Made by a program: the position numbers and the translations under genes
DNA from: CAIOZA01 sp964464375
Lineage (GTDB): Bacteria > Bacteroidota > Ignavibacteria > Kapaibacteriales > UBA2268
Direction of reading: 5' to 3'
DNA length: 13,723 nucleotides
Assembly (NCBI GenBank): GCA_964464375.1
Contig: CAYXFU010000061.1
Span: 1 to 13,723 of the forward strand
Notes under the pieces: generated by a model
Told to the model about the DNA's origin: nothing
The model's database searches: none
Seen by the model: only the letters and a program-made list of their open reading frames with translations
Shown: positions 13,127 to 13,723 of the stretch, in pieces
How positions within the stretch are numbered: the stretch's first letter is position 1
How the letters are laid out: every line of letters starts with the position of its first letter

Positions 13127-13723
13127 CTACTTATCTTTAATGCAGCGAACAGAAAAACCAGCCACCCCATTGCCGTCGCCGTAGTCGAAACTGACGTTAT
13201 TGAAGCTCAGGATCCTAATCCAAGCAATAAATGAGCTGTACTCAGCTGAAGTCCACCAATGACCCCTGTAACCAATATTGCCGAATTCGCTAAAAATGCC
13301 GCGGTAACCACCTGGTAGAGCGGAAAAGCCGCTCTCATTGGATGCTCCTTTGTTAGGACTTAGCCAGTGATTTGTTCCGGTTTCTTTCAGCTTGCCACCA
13401 ACATCATATTGACCCCCAAGGAATCTATTCAATTCTTCCCATTCAAAATAGTTTGCTATATGCCAACCCTCGGGTGCTAAACCCAGAGAATCATTAACTG
13501 CCAACAAGTTGTATAGCTTACCATAAATAGTACCCAAAGCAGAATCATTGTTATAATAACACCAGGCACCTGTTTTTAGATTTACCCATTGAGCAGAATC
13601 TCTCACCTCCGGTATCGAATCCCCATTCCTGTAATGATCGACATCGAGGTTTCTGTACATCCAGTGCTGAGTCCCGATAGTAACTGCTACATGTTTTGTG
13701 TAGTAAATAAGAATGCTGTCTAT
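13127..13723 (-). CDS. FISUMP-domain protein (partial, N-terminus off the right edge)
   Basis: 198 residues plus a TAG stop are visible, and the frame stays open to the window edge. An ATG at 13660 is internal: the codons before it read KHVAVTIGTQHW, and VTIGTQHWMYRNLDVDHYRN is the typical N-terminal motif of the Fibrobacter succinogenes major paralogous (FISUMP) domain. Other signatures are GKLYNLLAV (the usual GrLYNwxA), LAPEGWHIANYFEWEELNRF, GGKLKETGTNHW, NESGFSALPGGYRG, WWTSAEYSS, and the ending GFSVRCIKD, which is the natural domain end. FISUMP domains are common in secreted proteins of Bacteroidota, Fibrobacterota and Ignavibacteria; no function is firmly known. The missing N-terminus probably carries a signal peptide. 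The downstream repeat copy B begins at the base right after the stop. Confidence 0.92.
   Translation of the reverse strand: MDSILIYYTKHVAVTIGTQHWMYRNLDVDHYRNGDSIPEVRDSAQWVNLKTGAWCYYNNDSALGTIYGKLYNLLAVNDSLGLAPEGWHIANYFEWEELNRFLGGQYDVGGKLKETGTNHWLSPNKGASNESGFSALPGGYRGIFSEFGNIGYRGHWWTSAEYSSFIAWIRILSFNNVSFDYGDGNGVAGFSVRCIKDK

Noticed and set aside
13658..13660. ATG at 13660 as the FISUMP gene start
   Set aside because: The upstream codons continue without a stop and encode the conserved IGTQHW that precedes WM in this domain.

Overview
The window looks like chromosomal DNA from a Bacteroidota-type (FCB group) bacterium, possibly an Ignavibacteria or Kapabacteria relative. The reasons are a secreted beta-helix protein with a type IX secretion (T9SS) C-terminal sorting domain, a FISUMP-domain protein, a promoter of the TTTG-N19-TAnnTTTG form used by the Bacteroidota housekeeping sigma factor, few Shine-Dalgarno sites, and AT-rich spacers with dispersed palindromes. 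The lineage is an inference; no rRNA is present.

Layout. (1) 1-2629: a truncated polytopic membrane protein resembling GT39-type glycosyltransferases (minus), divergent by about 32 bp from a two-gene plus-strand unit, a sphingomyelin-synthase-like PAP2_C membrane enzyme and a sodium:solute symporter. (2) 2818-4506: a T9SS cargo protein with a right-handed beta-helix. (3) 4575-5083: a DUF4160-DUF2442 pair (minus). (4) 5247-7663: a housekeeping block on the minus strand, with promoter, tRNA-Gln(UUG), prs, rplY, an intrinsic terminator and pth. (5) 7609-8239: a 600-bp spacer with heptamer repeats, a GC-rich hairpin and a structured segment. (6) 8240-9979: a lipoprotein with five cysteine-patterned beta-sandwich repeats, closed by a terminator shared with the convergent gene. 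(7) 10063-11162: a zinc-ribbon SAM methyltransferase whose stop overlaps the start of an orphan BrnA-like antitoxin. (8) 11163-11482: a spacer filled by a REP-like palindrome. (9) 11483-12427: a PLP-dependent threonine dehydratase/serine racemase. (10) 12450-13126: a GxxExxY protein gene bracketed by two direct copies of a ~110-bp palindrome. (11) 13127 to the right edge: a FISUMP protein whose N-terminus lies outside the window.

The most unusual part is 12450-13126. A small PD-(D/E)XK-like GxxExxY protein lies between two copies of one structured repeat. The two copies differ by changes that preserve base pairing, and each begins exactly at the base after a stop codon. This looks like a small nuclease-plus-palindrome module, reminiscent of REP/RAYT systems but with an unrelated protein. 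The rest is mostly recognisable, with several secondary oddities: the antitoxin-like gene coupled to a methyltransferase, a terminator 8 bases before the pth start, and concerted cysteine loss in one lipoprotein repeat.
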